64,000 nt of DNA from Gemmatimonadales bacterium (GTDB lineage Bacteria; Gemmatimonadota; Gemmatimonadetes; Gemmatimonadales; GWC2-71-9), in NCBI GenBank assembly GCA_036279355.1, contig DASUJH010000034.1, forward strand, positions 1 to 64,000, given 5' to 3'. Positions 52,287 to 62,707 of this stretch are shown here, one piece after another. Both the position numbers and the translations under genes were made by a program. The notes under the pieces were generated by a model, which did no database searches, was not told the origin of the DNA, and was given only the letters and a program-made list of their open reading frames with translations. Positions within the stretch are counted from its first letter, which is position 1; each line of letters begins with the position of its first letter.

Positions 52287-52598
52287 ATGGCAGAACACGA
52301 CGAGGTATACGATCAGGGTCGGGCCGACCGGCTCGTGGCCCTACTGCGGGAGCTTGCCGCCAGAATCCAGGAGCTCGACCGCGGCGGCCAACTCTTGAGC
52401 GGGAGCGGAGTTCCCGAGCTGCTGCGCCGCATGGGCGACGCTCGGGCCGAGCTGTTCCACTACGAGGTGCGCAGCACCTACGACACGCCTGAGGTGGCCG
52501 AGCACCGGCGGATCGTGGACGAGGCGCGGCGCGCCGGCAATGGGCTTCCGGACGAGCCCGAGGACGACGAGCCATGGCGGAAGCGCCCCTCGGCGTGA
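52287..52598 (+). CDS. Small acidic protein of unknown function
   Basis: 103 residues; GAGG lies 6 bases before the ATG. Helical and charged, with DRLVALLRELAARIQELDRGG and LRRMGDARAELFHYEVRSTYD, then an acidic tail (DEPEDDEPW). No domain recognised. Its last 25 bases overlap the DsbA-like gene, so both are made from one message. Confidence 0.65.
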   Translation: MAEHDEVYDQGRADRLVALLRELAARIQELDRGGQLLSGSGVPELLRRMGDARAELFHYEVRSTYDTPEVAEHRRIVDEARRAGNGLPDEPEDDEPWRKRPSA

Positions 52599-53260
52599 GG
52601 CGGTTCTACGCACTGCTCGCCCTGGTGGCGGTGATCGGGCTCGGCGTGCTTGGCTGGCTCGTCAGCCGGCCGGCCACGGTGAGCATTCCGGCCAATGTCG
52701 CGATCCAGCCATCGGACACGGCCGGCTTTCACGGGTATCTCATGGGCTCGCCGAGCGCGCCGGTCGAGATCACGGAGTACGCGGACTACCAGTGTCCCTT
52801 CTGCCAAACGTTCGACCAACTCCAGTTTCCGACGATCAAGACGAAGCTCATCGACACCGGCCGGCTCCGCTGGCGCTACCGGGACTTCCCGCTCTCGCAG
52901 CACAGCTTCTCCCGGCTCGCCGCGCACTCGGCGGCGTGCGCCGACGAACAAGGGAAGTACTGGGAGCAGCACGAACGCATCTACGCAGGCCAGGCGCAGT
53001 GGGCGGCGTCGAGCGATGCGGGGAGATACTTCCGGGATTATGCCAGAGAGAACGGCCTCGACCTCAACCGCTACGACGCGTGCATGCGTTCCGGCACGTA
53101 CGCCGGCCGCATCCAGGCGAGCTATGATGAAGGGGTGCGGGTGGGTGTCACCGGCACCCCGACGCTGCTCGTTGGCGGCAGGCTCTATCAGGGGCGCCTG
53201 GATTCGGACGCCATCGAGCGGCTGGTCGATTCGCTCGCGCCCCGGACGGCGGCGCGATGA
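52574..53260 (+). CDS. DsbA-like thiol-disulfide oxidoreductase
   Basis: 228 residues. An N-terminal signal-anchor (YALLALVAVIGLGVLGWLV) puts the domain in the periplasm. The thioredoxin-like fold has the active site DYQCPFCQTF and the cis-proline loop GVTGTPTLLVGG, with the helical insert between them. It belongs to the thioredoxin_4 group of DsbA/BdbD-like proteins and would oxidise or reshuffle cysteines in exported proteins. It overlaps the small acidic gene and lies 31 bases before kup. Confidence 0.92.
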   Translation: MAEAPLGVRRFYALLALVAVIGLGVLGWLVSRPATVSIPANVAIQPSDTAGFHGYLMGSPSAPVEITEYADYQCPFCQTFDQLQFPTIKTKLIDTGRLRWRYRDFPLSQHSFSRLAAHSAACADEQGKYWEQHERIYAGQAQWAASSDAGRYFRDYARENGLDLNRYDACMRSGTYAGRIQASYDEGVRVGVTGTPTLLVGGRLYQGRLDSDAIERLVDSLAPRTAAR

Positions 53261-53291
53261 CGCGGTGCACGGCGTAGCGTGAAGGCATAGC

Positions 53292-55199
53292 GTGTCGGAG
53301 GCGGCGCACACTCCGCCTCGAGGACGGGCGCTCGCGGGGCTGTCCCTGGCCGCGCTCGGCGTCGTCTACGGGGACATCGGCACCAGCCCGCTGTACGCGG
53401 TGAAGGAATGCTTCGGGGGCGAGTACGGCATTCCGCCCACCGTAAGCAACGTGCTCGGCATCCTCTCGCTGATCGTCTGGTCGCTCAACTTCATCATCTC
53501 CTACAAGTACATCTCGCAGGTCATGCGGGCCGACAACCGCGGCGAAGGGGGCATTCTGGCCCTCATGGCGCTGGTGCGGCCCAAGAGCTCAGGCGCGTCG
53601 GTCCACGCACGCCGGACACTGGTCGCGCTCGGCATCTTCGGCGCGGCGCTGCTCTACGGCGACGGGGTGATCACGCCGGCGATCTCCGTGCTGGGCGCGG
53701 TGGAGGGGCTCAACGTGGCGACCCCCGCCTTCGATCACCTGGTGGTGCCGATCACGGTGGCGATCCTGATCGCGCTGTTCGCGTTCCAGCGGCGCGGCAC
53801 GGCAGGGGTGGGCGCCGTGTTCGGGCCGCTCATGCTGCTCTGGTTCCTCGCAATCGCGGCGCTCGGCCTGCGCGGCATCCTGCTCGAGCCCTCGGTGCTG
53901 CGCGCGCTCAATCCGTGGTATGCGGTGGACTTCTTCATCCGCGACGGCTCCCAGGCGTTCTTCATTCTCGGCGCCGTCGTGCTCGTGCTTACCGGCGGCG
54001 AAGCGCTCTATGCAGACATGGGCCACTTCGGCAAGCGGCCGATCCGCGCGGCATGGTTCACGCTGGTGCTGCCGGCGCTCCTGCTCAACTACTTCGGCCA
54101 GGGCGCGCTGCTCCTCCGGAACGCACCCGCGGTGGCCAATCCGTTCTACTCCCTGGTTCCGCCGTCGCTGCTCATCCCCATGGTGATCGTCGCGTCGGCC
54201 GCGGCGGTCGTCGCGTCGCAGGCGCTCATCTCGGGGGCGTTTTCCCTGACGCGGCAGGCGATGCAGCTCGGCTACAGCCCGCGGGTCACGATCTGGCATA
54301 CGTCGAGCACCGAAGCCGGACAGATCTACATCCCGCAGGTGAACCAGGCGCTTGCCGTGGCCTGCGTCGGCCTGGTGCTCGGGTTCCGTTCGGCCAGTAA
54401 CCTCGCCGCGGCGTACGGCATCGCGGTGACCGGCACGATGGCCATTACGAGCATCCTCTTCGGCGCCGTGGCGCGCGGTCTCTGGCACTGGCCCCGGTGG
54501 AAGGCGTTCGGTCTCGCGGGGCTCTTCCTCGCCGTGGACCTCGCCTTCTTCAGCGCAAACCTGGTGAAGGTCACGCAGGGCGGCTGGTTTCCGCTGGTGG
54601 TGGCGGTCGCGATCTTCACGCTGATGATGACGTGGAAGCAGGGCCGCACGATTCTCGCCGGGATCATGCGGGAGAACGCGCTGCCGATGGACGTGTTCCT
54701 CGCCGACATCGGCCGGCGCCGGCCGCCGCGGGTGCCCGGCGTCGCCGTCTTTCTCACCTCCGATCCACGCGGCGCGCCACCCGTTCTCCTCCACCACCTC
54801 AAGCACAACAAGGTGCTGCACGAGCGGGTGATCCTGCTGTCGATTCTGACCGAGGAGTTTCCCCAGGTGCGGGAGGACGAGCGGGTGCGGTGCCGTGAGC
54901 TGGGCGAAGGCTTCTACCAGGTGATATCGCGTTTCGGCTTCATGGAGACGCCGGACGTGCCGAGAGTCGTGCGTTCCCTGGCCGACCCCGCGCAGGATGG
55001 CCCGGCGGTGCCGGTGAACCTGATGCAGACGACGTTCTATCTCGGACGCGAGACGCTCATCGCCACCGGCAACCACCGCATGGCGCGGTGGCGGAAGAAG
55101 CTCTTCATCATCATGACGCGGAATGCGCAGCCGGCCACCGCGTTCTTCGGCCTGCCGCCGAACAGGGTTGTAGAGTTGGGAGCGCAGATACAGTTGTAA
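53292..55199 (+). CDS. kup: Potassium uptake protein Kup
   Basis: 635 residues from GTG 53292. Twelve hydrophobic segments and Kup signatures: LGVVYGDIGTSPLYAVKECF in helix 1, ADNRGEGGILALMALVRP, LYGDGVITPAISVLGAVEGL, and LTGGEALYADMGHFGKRPIR. The cytosolic C-terminal domain has HHLKHNKVLHERVILLSI. It imports K+ with protons across the inner membrane. No regulatory site is seen upstream. Confidence 0.97.
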   Translation: MSEAAHTPPRGRALAGLSLAALGVVYGDIGTSPLYAVKECFGGEYGIPPTVSNVLGILSLIVWSLNFIISYKYISQVMRADNRGEGGILALMALVRPKSSGASVHARRTLVALGIFGAALLYGDGVITPAISVLGAVEGLNVATPAFDHLVVPITVAILIALFAFQRRGTAGVGAVFGPLMLLWFLAIAALGLRGILLEPSVLRALNPWYAVDFFIRDGSQAFFILGAVVLVLTGGEALYADMGHFGKRPIRAAWFTLVLPALLLNYFGQGALLLRNAPAVANPFYSLVPPSLLIPMVIVASAAAVVASQALISGAFSLTRQAMQLGYSPRVTIWHTSSTEAGQIYIPQVNQALAVACVGLVLGFRSASNLAAAYGIAVTGTMAITSILFGAVARGLWHWPRWKAFGLAGLFLAVDLAFFSANLVKVTQGGWFPLVVAVAIFTLMMTWKQGRTILAGIMRENALPMDVFLADIGRRRPPRVPGVAVFLTSDPRGAPPVLLHHLKHNKVLHERVILLSILTEEFPQVREDERVRCRELGEGFYQVISRFGFMETPDVPRVVRSLADPAQDGPAVPVNLMQTTFYLGRETLIATGNHRMARWRKKLFIIMTRNAQPATAFFGLPPNRVVELGAQIQL

Positions 55200-55229
55200 G
55201 CTTGTCCTGCCTGCCTTACGCCCTCCCGC

Positions 55230-57185
<1,956 letters not shown>

Positions 57186-57582
57186 AAGGGCGCGGTGGCA
57201 AAGGATGACGCAAGCTAGGGAGAAACCGGGTGGTCGGCTAGACTGCCAGTTGCAGTTTTCCGGGCCCTCGTGCGGAGTGCGACGCACGGGTGCTGCAACA
57301 TCCGTTCGGACGCCGAGCCAATGAGCCGGGCGACATGAGTTTACGTCCAATGGCACCACTCTCGCCCCTCCGGGTCCGCACGGTCAACGGGACCGTGAAG
57401 GATCACCACGACCGCCCGATAAGAGCACACCCGGAGCGATCCGGGGCCGCAAAACTAGAGGTCTCATCCTCGGCGTCCGCCAAGCGCGGCGCTGCAGGCG
57501 GGGGTGAGATAGCTCGGTGCCGAAGGTGGATCAAGGCGAGCGCCGCGGGTTCGTGCCAGCCTTGTCGGGTGTGGGAGGACGT
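57186..57582. other. 397-bp intergenic region between acs and the STAS gene
   Basis: Divergent control region. It contains a perfect 7-bp stem with 5-base loop (57379-57385 and 57391-57397) and a few less GC-rich patches (around 57240 and 57450), but no promoter pair I can defend. No small gene is convincing here. Confidence 0.4.
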
Positions 57583-57897
57583 ATGAACTCCGCGCACGCG
57601 ACGGCCCGTGAGTTGGTCGCCCCCGAACGACTCGGCCTCGACACGAGGGTCGAGTTCCGCAAGGCCGCCATCGCACTCCTCGACCAACTCCCCGAGGGAG
57701 ACGGGCGTCTCCTGATCGAGCTCAACGGCACCCGCCACGTCGATTCGGCCGGCCTGGGCGCGTTGATGCTCATCCAGCGGCACGCCGCCGCGCGGCGCCA
57801 GACGGTGGTGCTGCGGCATCCGAGCGACGAGCTGCGATTCCTCCTCGTCCTGACGAAACTGGCGGACCTTTTCCAGCTCGAGTCGGCCGCGGCGTGA
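57583..57897 (+). CDS. STAS-domain protein (anti-sigma factor antagonist type)
   Basis: 104 residues from ATG 57583 with GGGAGG nearby. The domain fits SpoIIAA-like proteins: RLLIELNGTRHVDSAGLGALM with Ser55 at the phosphorylation position, and LLVLTKLADLFQLE at the end. Such proteins release a sigma factor or control a phosphatase when the serine is unphosphorylated. No anti-sigma kinase gene is adjacent; a response regulator gene follows 137 bases later. Confidence 0.87.
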   Translation: MNSAHATARELVAPERLGLDTRVEFRKAAIALLDQLPEGDGRLLIELNGTRHVDSAGLGALMLIQRHAAARRQTVVLRHPSDELRFLLVLTKLADLFQLESAAA

Positions 57898-58034
57898 TGC
57901 GGGGGCATGACGGCCCCGCGATCGTTGCCGCTTTCGCTATGGACGGTATCGCCGGAAGGGATTAGTGTTCCCCACTCACGACCCCAGGCCCACGCGAGGC
58001 CCGTCACGGGCCACGTGTTTTAAGGTTGCGCGGC

Positions 58035-58403
58035 ATGAATGATGGCAAGGGGCGCCGGCGCGTGCTGATCGTCGAGGACGAGCCGGCCCTGCGGCTCAGC
58101 TACGAGCGTTACTTCACCCCCAGATACGACCTCGTCTTCGCGAGCACGGGTGCGGAGGCCATGGCCCGGCTCGAAGAGCGGGCGCCGGACGTGGCCGTGC
58201 TCGACATGCGTCTGCCCGACACCGACGGGGTCGAGCTCCTGCGCCGGATCCGCCATTCCCGGCCCGAGCTGCCGGTCATCATCACCACCGCCTATATGAG
58301 CATCGAGCCGCAGCTCAAGGTGCTCGACCTCCCGCACTCCGGTTACATCGTTAAACCGTTCCGCCTCGACGAGCTCGGCGCGCGCATCGATGCCGTCCTC
58401 TGA
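58035..58403 (+). CDS. Single-domain response regulator
   Basis: 122 residues, receiver domain only. Acidic pocket VEDEP, phosphate acceptor Asp57 (VAVLDMRLPDTDG), ITTAYMS and the lysine in YIVKPFRLDE. No output domain, so it acts by protein contacts (CheY/Spo0F-like) or in a phosphorelay. ATG 58035 follows TAAGG; a TTG at 58026 is less likely. Its 3' end overlaps ccmA by 14 bases, so it is co-translated with the cytochrome c maturation genes, which is an unusual partner. Confidence 0.9.
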   Translation: MNDGKGRRRVLIVEDEPALRLSYERYFTPRYDLVFASTGAEAMARLEERAPDVAVLDMRLPDTDGVELLRRIRHSRPELPVIITTAYMSIEPQLKVLDLPHSGYIVKPFRLDELGARIDAVL

Positions 58404-59106
58404 CGGCCCGCTGCTCGAAGGCGTCGGGCTGTACCGTTCCTTCGGCCGCGCGCGCGTGCTGCGAGGTCTCGATCTCTCGCTTGGCCCCGGGGAAGCGCTC
58501 GCCGTCGTCGGGCCGAACGGGGCGGGCAAGACGACGCTGCTCCGCCTCCTCGCCGGCCTCATGCGGCCCACCCGCGGCGAGGTGCGCGCGCTCGGCCGAC
58601 GCGTGGAGCCGTCGGCGCCCGAGAGCCGGCGCGCGCTCGGTTTTCTATCGCACCAGTCGCTGCTCTACGACGACCTCTCGATCCTCGAGAGCCTCACCTT
58701 TGCCGCGCGGCTCTACGGGCTCGATGCGCCGGTCCGTGCCGCGCGCGCCGCGCTGGAGTCGGTCGGGCTCGCCGACCGCGCGGCCGACAGGCCCCCGAGC
58801 CTGAGCCGCGGCATGCTGCAGCGCGCGGCCATCGCGCGGGCGCTGCTGCACGGCCCGCGCGTGCTGCTGCTCGACGAACCGTTCACGGCGCTCGATGCCG
58901 GCGCGGCGGAGCGGCTCCGCGCGATGCTGCACGCCCGGCTCGCCGAGGGGCTCGCGATCGTGCTGGTGACGCACGATCTGCCGGAGGCGTGGGCGCTGGC
59001 GTCGCGCGTTGCGGTGCTGGCCGGCGGGCGCTGGGCGCTGGAGACGCCGCGGCGGGGCGAGCTGGCTGAATTTCTGCCGCGGTACCACGAGCTGGCGCAT
59101 GCCTGA
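58390..59106 (+). CDS. ccmA: Haem exporter ATPase CcmA
   Basis: 238 residues. ABC ATPase with Walker A GPNGAGKTT, signature LSRGMLQRAAIARALL, Walker B VLLLDEPFTALDAG and H-loop VTHDLPEA. The gene order with ccmB, ccmC and ccmD identifies it as CcmA, which powers release of haem-loaded CcmE in cytochrome c maturation. Its stop codon lies inside the first copy of the 16-bp repeat that precedes ccmB. Confidence 0.9.
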   Translation: MPSSDGPLLEGVGLYRSFGRARVLRGLDLSLGPGEALAVVGPNGAGKTTLLRLLAGLMRPTRGEVRALGRRVEPSAPESRRALGFLSHQSLLYDDLSILESLTFAARLYGLDAPVRAARAALESVGLADRAADRPPSLSRGMLQRAAIARALLHGPRVLLLDEPFTALDAGAAERLRAMLHARLAEGLAIVLVTHDLPEAWALASRVAVLAGGRWALETPRRGELAEFLPRYHELAHA

Positions 59107-59160
59107 CGGAGCGCATGCCTGACGGGGCGTATGCCTGACGCGGCGTATGCCTGAGGCGAT
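59097..59160 (+). repeat. Four tandem 16-bp copies of the ccmB start region
   Basis: Units at 59097-59112, 59113-59128, 59129-59144 and 59145-59160 differ by only one or two bases, apart from the fourth, which runs into ccmB. Each carries ATGCCTGA. Because 16 is not a multiple of 3, each ATG is in a new frame. The first three open 7-codon ORFs (59099-59122, 59115-59138, 59131-59154; MPDGAHA-type peptides), and each of their stops overlaps the next ATG by 8 bases. The fourth ATG (59147) starts ccmB. Confidence 0.92.
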
Positions 59161-59827
59161 CCGCCTCGCCCTTGCCGTGGCGGCCAAGGACGTGCGCGCC
59201 GAGCTCCGCAGCAAGACCGCGCTGCTCTCCGCGCTCGTGTTCGCGGCGCTCGTGCTCGTGATCTTCAACTTCGCCCGCGACCCGACCGCCCTCTCCGCCA
59301 CCGATCTCGCGCCGAGCGTGCTGTGGGTGACGTTCGCCTTCGCGGCGATGGTGGCGATGAACCGGGCGTTCACCGTGGAGCGGGAGCACGGCGCGCTCGA
59401 CGGCCTGCTGCTCGCCCCGCTCCCGCGCGAGGCGCTCTTCTGGGGCAAGCTCCTCGCCAACCTGGCCTTCGTGGGCGCCGTCGAGGCCGTGACGCTGCCG
59501 CTCTTCGTCCTCTTCTTCAACGTAGACCTCACGCACGCGCTGCCCGGCATCGTCGGCACCGCGGCGCTCGCCACCATCGGGTTCGTGGCCGTCGGCACGA
59601 TCTTCGGCGCCATGGCGGTGCGGACGCGCTTCGCCGAGCTGATGCTGCCAGTGCTGCTGCTGCCCTTCATGGTGCCGCCGATCGTGGGCGCCGTGCAGGT
59701 GACGGCCCGTTTGCTCGCCGGCCGCCCGTTGAGTGAGATGCTGGGCTGGCTTAGGTTACTCGCATTGTACGACGTGGTCTTCCTCACGCTCACGACGCTG
59801 GCCTTCCGTGCGGTCGTCGACGAATGA
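59147..59827 (+). CDS. ccmB: Haem exporter membrane protein CcmB
   Basis: 226 residues with six hydrophobic segments. CcmB landmarks are AAKDVRAELRSKTALLSALVF at the N-terminus, FTVEREHGALDGLLLAPL and LLLPFMVPPIVGAVQVTA. It forms the CcmABCD complex that loads haem for cytochrome c maturation. Translation probably relies on re-initiation, given the repeat of start sites just upstream and the absence of a Shine-Dalgarno sequence. Confidence 0.93.
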   Translation: MPEAIRLALAVAAKDVRAELRSKTALLSALVFAALVLVIFNFARDPTALSATDLAPSVLWVTFAFAAMVAMNRAFTVEREHGALDGLLLAPLPREALFWGKLLANLAFVGAVEAVTLPLFVLFFNVDLTHALPGIVGTAALATIGFVAVGTIFGAMAVRTRFAELMLPVLLLPFMVPPIVGAVQVTARLLAGRPLSEMLGWLRLLALYDVVFLTLTTLAFRAVVDE

Positions 59828-59837
59828 TGCTCAGGCG

Positions 59838-60575
59838 ATGATCTCCGACGTGGCGGGCGCGGCTCCGGCGAACGCCGTCGCCGCGGCGTTGGCGCACGCC
59901 CGCGCCGTGATGCGGCGGGGTCTCGTGACGAGCGCGGTGGCGCTGCTCGGCATTGCGGGGGTCTACGCGCTGGCGCTCGGGTACACGCCCATCGAGGTAC
60001 ACCAGGGGCTCGCGCAGAAAATCTTCTACGTGCACGTACCGGCGGCGTGGAGCGCCCTGCTCGCGTTCTCCCTCGTCGGGATCGCGAGCGCGCTCTACCT
60101 CTGGCTCAGTGATCCCCGGCTCGACCTTTTCGCCGCCTCGTCGGCGGAAGTGGGAGTGGCGTTCAGCCTGGTGATGCTCACGACCGGCCCGATCTGGGCC
60201 AAGCCGATCTGGGGCACCTGGTGGACCTGGGACGCGCGGCTCACGCTCACGCTCTTTCTTTTCTTCCTCTTCGTGGGATACCTGGCGCTCCGCGCGGCAC
60301 TCCGCGACCCGCAGGAGCGAGCGCGCCTCAGCGCCGTCGTGGGCATCATGGGCATGCTGCTGGTGCCGTTCATCCACCTGAGCGTGTACCTCTTCCGCAC
60401 GCTGCACCCGCAGCCCATCGTGCTCAAGCCGAGCGCGCCCTCGCTGCCGTGGGAGATGCTGCGGACCCTGCTCGTGTCGGCCGGGTGCTTCACCCTGCTC
60501 TACGTCGGCTTCGTCATGGTGCGCTACGGGATCGGGCTCGCGCTCGACGCGCGGGAACTGGGCGATGCCGCCTGA
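59838..60575 (+). CDS. ccmC: Haem-handling protein CcmC
   Basis: 245 residues with six hydrophobic segments and the tryptophan-rich periplasmic motif WGTWWTWDARL, which binds haem with the flanking histidines (IFYVHVPAAW and FIHLSVYLFRTLHPQ). CcmC attaches haem to CcmE. ATG 59838 lies 10 bases after the ccmB stop; a longer frame overlapping ccmB is rejected. The gene overlaps ccmD by 11 bases. Confidence 0.95.
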   Translation: MISDVAGAAPANAVAAALAHARAVMRRGLVTSAVALLGIAGVYALALGYTPIEVHQGLAQKIFYVHVPAAWSALLAFSLVGIASALYLWLSDPRLDLFAASSAEVGVAFSLVMLTTGPIWAKPIWGTWWTWDARLTLTLFLFFLFVGYLALRAALRDPQERARLSAVVGIMGMLLVPFIHLSVYLFRTLHPQPIVLKPSAPSLPWEMLRTLLVSAGCFTLLYVGFVMVRYGIGLALDARELGDAA

Positions 60576-60696
60576 GACGCCGGTCAACGGCGGATATCTC
60601 GCGGCGGCGTACATCGTCGCGGCGGTGATTCTGATTGGCTACTGGATTGCGCTCTGGCGCCGGGCGCGCCGCGCCGGAGGCGCCGAGGCTCCTTAG
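60565..60696 (+). CDS. ccmD: CcmD-like small membrane protein
   Basis: 43 residues, one membrane helix (YLAAAYIVAAVILIGYWIAL) followed by a basic tail (WRRARRAGG). This is the CcmD pattern: a tiny protein that stabilises the CcmABC complex. It overlaps the ccmC end by 11 bases and ends 4 bases before the convergent aquaporin stop. Too short for a standard ORF list. Confidence 0.8.
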   Translation: MPPETPVNGGYLAAAYIVAAVILIGYWIALWRRARRAGGAEAP

Positions 60697-60700
60697 CGAT

Positions 60701-61387
60701 CTACGCCTCGGCCTCGGGTGACATGAGCCAGTGCTCCCAGACGAGCGCCGCGATGATTCCTCCCACGATCGGACCGATCCACCATACCAGCTGATCGGCC
60801 CAGCCGCCGCCCGCGACCGCGGGCCCGAACGCGCGCGCCGGGTTCATGACGCCGCCGGTGAGCGGCCCGCCCACCAGGATGTCGAAGAGCAGCACGAGCC
60901 CGATCCCGAACCCGCCGACCTTGGGCGCGGTGGGCGCGATCGCCGTTCCGAAGACGGCCAAGACGAGAAAGAAGGTGAGCACCAATTCGAGGCCCATGCC
61001 GGCCCAGACGCTCATGGTGTCGGCGAGGACAGGTACGCCCACCGCGGCCGGCACCACGTACTGAGCTGGAAGCAGCAGGCGCACGAGGAGTGCGCCGATC
61101 ACGGCGCCCACGAGCTGCGCCACGACGTACGCGACCGCGTCGCCCACGCTCATGCGCCCGGCGCTCAACACGCCGATGGTGACCGCGGGATTGTGATGCC
61201 CGCCCGAGATGTTCATCGTCGCCGTGATCATCACCGACAACACCAGCGCGTGCGCGACCGCGATGCCGAGCAGCCCGATGCCGCTGCTCGGGAAGCCGCC
61301 GTTCACCACGACGACCCCGCACCCGATGAAGATGAGTCCGAACGTACCGATGGCTTCGGCGAGCAGCCGGCGGGAGAGCGAAGGCAT
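60701..61387 (-). CDS. Aquaporin/MIP family channel
   Basis: 228 residues, six membrane helices plus two half-helices with the NPA motifs GGHHNPAVT (66-68) and GVMNPARAFGP. The second NPA is followed by Arg, the selectivity-filter arginine. It conducts water or small neutral solutes. Water versus glycerol preference is not settled; the sequence around the second NPA looks AqpZ-like. Stands alone, convergent to the ccm operon. Confidence 0.93.
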   Translation of the reverse strand: MPSLSRRLLAEAIGTFGLIFIGCGVVVVNGGFPSSGIGLLGIAVAHALVLSVMITATMNISGGHHNPAVTIGVLSAGRMSVGDAVAYVVAQLVGAVIGALLVRLLLPAQYVVPAAVGVPVLADTMSVWAGMGLELVLTFFLVLAVFGTAIAPTAPKVGGFGIGLVLLFDILVGGPLTGGVMNPARAFGPAVAGGGWADQLVWWIGPIVGGIIAALVWEHWLMSPEAEA

Positions 61388-61462
61388 TCGGCGCCTCGAT
61401 GGCGGAGAGGAGGGCCAGCGTGGACGCGCGAATGTACGGCGAATTCGGAATCCGAGTAAGAC

Positions 61463-62707
61463 CTACTCCGCGCGACGCAGCACCAGCGCCGCGTTCACCC
61501 CGCCGAAACCGAACGAGTTGCTGAGGATGAATTCCGGCTCGGCGTCGCGGCCGTTGCCGGTGAGATAATCGAGATCGCACGCGGGGTCGGGCGTCTGGAG
61601 ATTCACGGTGGGCGGCAGCCAGCCGCGGCGAAGCGCCAGCGCGCAGATGGCCGCCTCGATGGCGCCGCTCGCGCCCAGGGCGTGGCCGTAGTAACCCTTG
61701 GTGCCGCTCACCGCGACGCGATACGCATGGGCGCCGAACACCTGCTTGATCGAGCCGGTTTCGGTAGGGTCGTTGAGTGGCGTCGAAGAGGCGTGCGCGT
61801 TGATGTATCCCACCTCCGTCGGCGCGACGTGCGCCTCGGCCAGTGCCAGACGCATGGCACGGGCAGCCTGGCGGCCGTCGGGGCGCGGTGCGGTCATGTG
61901 GTGCGCGTCGTTGGTGAGCCCGTAGCCGCAGATCTCGCCGTAGATCGGGGCGCCGCGCGCGAGCGCACGACCGCGCTCCTCCAGCACGAGCACCGCCGCG
62001 CCCTCACCCATCACGAATCCGTCCCTGCCCTCATCGAACGGCCGGCTCGCGCGCGCCGGATCGTCGTTTCGGGTCGACATGGCGCGGATGATGGCGAACG
62101 CGCCGAAGCAGAGCGGCGCGAGCGGCGCCTCGGCGCCGCCCGCCACCATCGCGTCGGCTTCGCCACGCGCGATGGCGCGGAATGCCTCGCCCACCGCGAT
62201 CGTCCCCGAGGCGCAGCTCATGCCGTTCGTCGCGTTGGGGCCGGTGAAGCCGAACTCGATGGCCACGTTGCAGCTCGCGGCCCCGGCAAAGACCGCCAGC
62301 GCGAGGGAAGGATCGACGCCACGGGGCCCGTGCTGGAGAAATTCGCGCGACTGCATCTCACCGAACGCGACGCCGCCGAGCGCGGTGCCCATCATTACGC
62401 CGATGGCATCCGGGTCCTCGCGCCGGGCGTCGAGCTGCGCATCGGTGAGTGCCATCCGCGCCGCCGCGACCGTAAACTGTGCGAACCGATCCAGCCGGCG
62501 GGCGCGGCGCTCCTCCAGGTGATCGCTCGGATGGAAGTCGCGCACCTCGGCCGCGATGCGGCTCCGGAACGGGCTCGGGTCGAATCGGGTGATGCAGCCG
62601 ACGGCGGATTGCGCGGCGCGGAGCCCGTTCCACAGCGCTTCGACCCCGATCCCGATCGGCGTCACCGCGCCGACGCCGGTTACGACGACACGCCGGGCGT
62701 CAGGCAT
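61463..62707 (-). CDS. 3-oxoacyl-ACP synthase II-type condensing enzyme (FabF-like)
   Basis: 414 residues, complete ketosynthase. Catalytic Cys165 is in NGMSCASGTIAVG, the histidines are His305 (YINAHASSTPLND) and His342 (GYYGHALGASG), and the terminal GFGGVNAAL loop is present. FabF normally has STPxND and STK before its histidine; here the latter is GTK. It condenses malonyl-ACP with an acyl chain. Because it overlaps an SRPBCC cyclase-like gene and a methyltransferase gene follows, it may belong to a small polyketide-like pathway rather than general lipid synthesis (inference). Confidence 0.93.
   Translation of the reverse strand: MPDARRVVVTGVGAVTPIGIGVEALWNGLRAAQSAVGCITRFDPSPFRSRIAAEVRDFHPSDHLEERRARRLDRFAQFTVAAARMALTDAQLDARREDPDAIGVMMGTALGGVAFGEMQSREFLQHGPRGVDPSLALAVFAGAASCNVAIEFGFTGPNATNGMSCASGTIAVGEAFRAIARGEADAMVAGGAEAPLAPLCFGAFAIIRAMSTRNDDPARASRPFDEGRDGFVMGEGAAVLVLEERGRALARGAPIYGEICGYGLTNDAHHMTAPRPDGRQAARAMRLALAEAHVAPTEVGYINAHASSTPLNDPTETGSIKQVFGAHAYRVAVSGTKGYYGHALGASGAIEAAICALALRRGWLPPTVNLQTPDPACDLDYLTGNGRDAEPEFILSNSFGFGGVNAALVLRRAE

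Noticed and set aside
57379-57397. 7-bp stem-loop upstream of the STAS gene as a terminator or riboswitch
   Set aside because: No U-run, no conserved riboswitch motif; stems of this size are expected by chance in GC-rich DNA.
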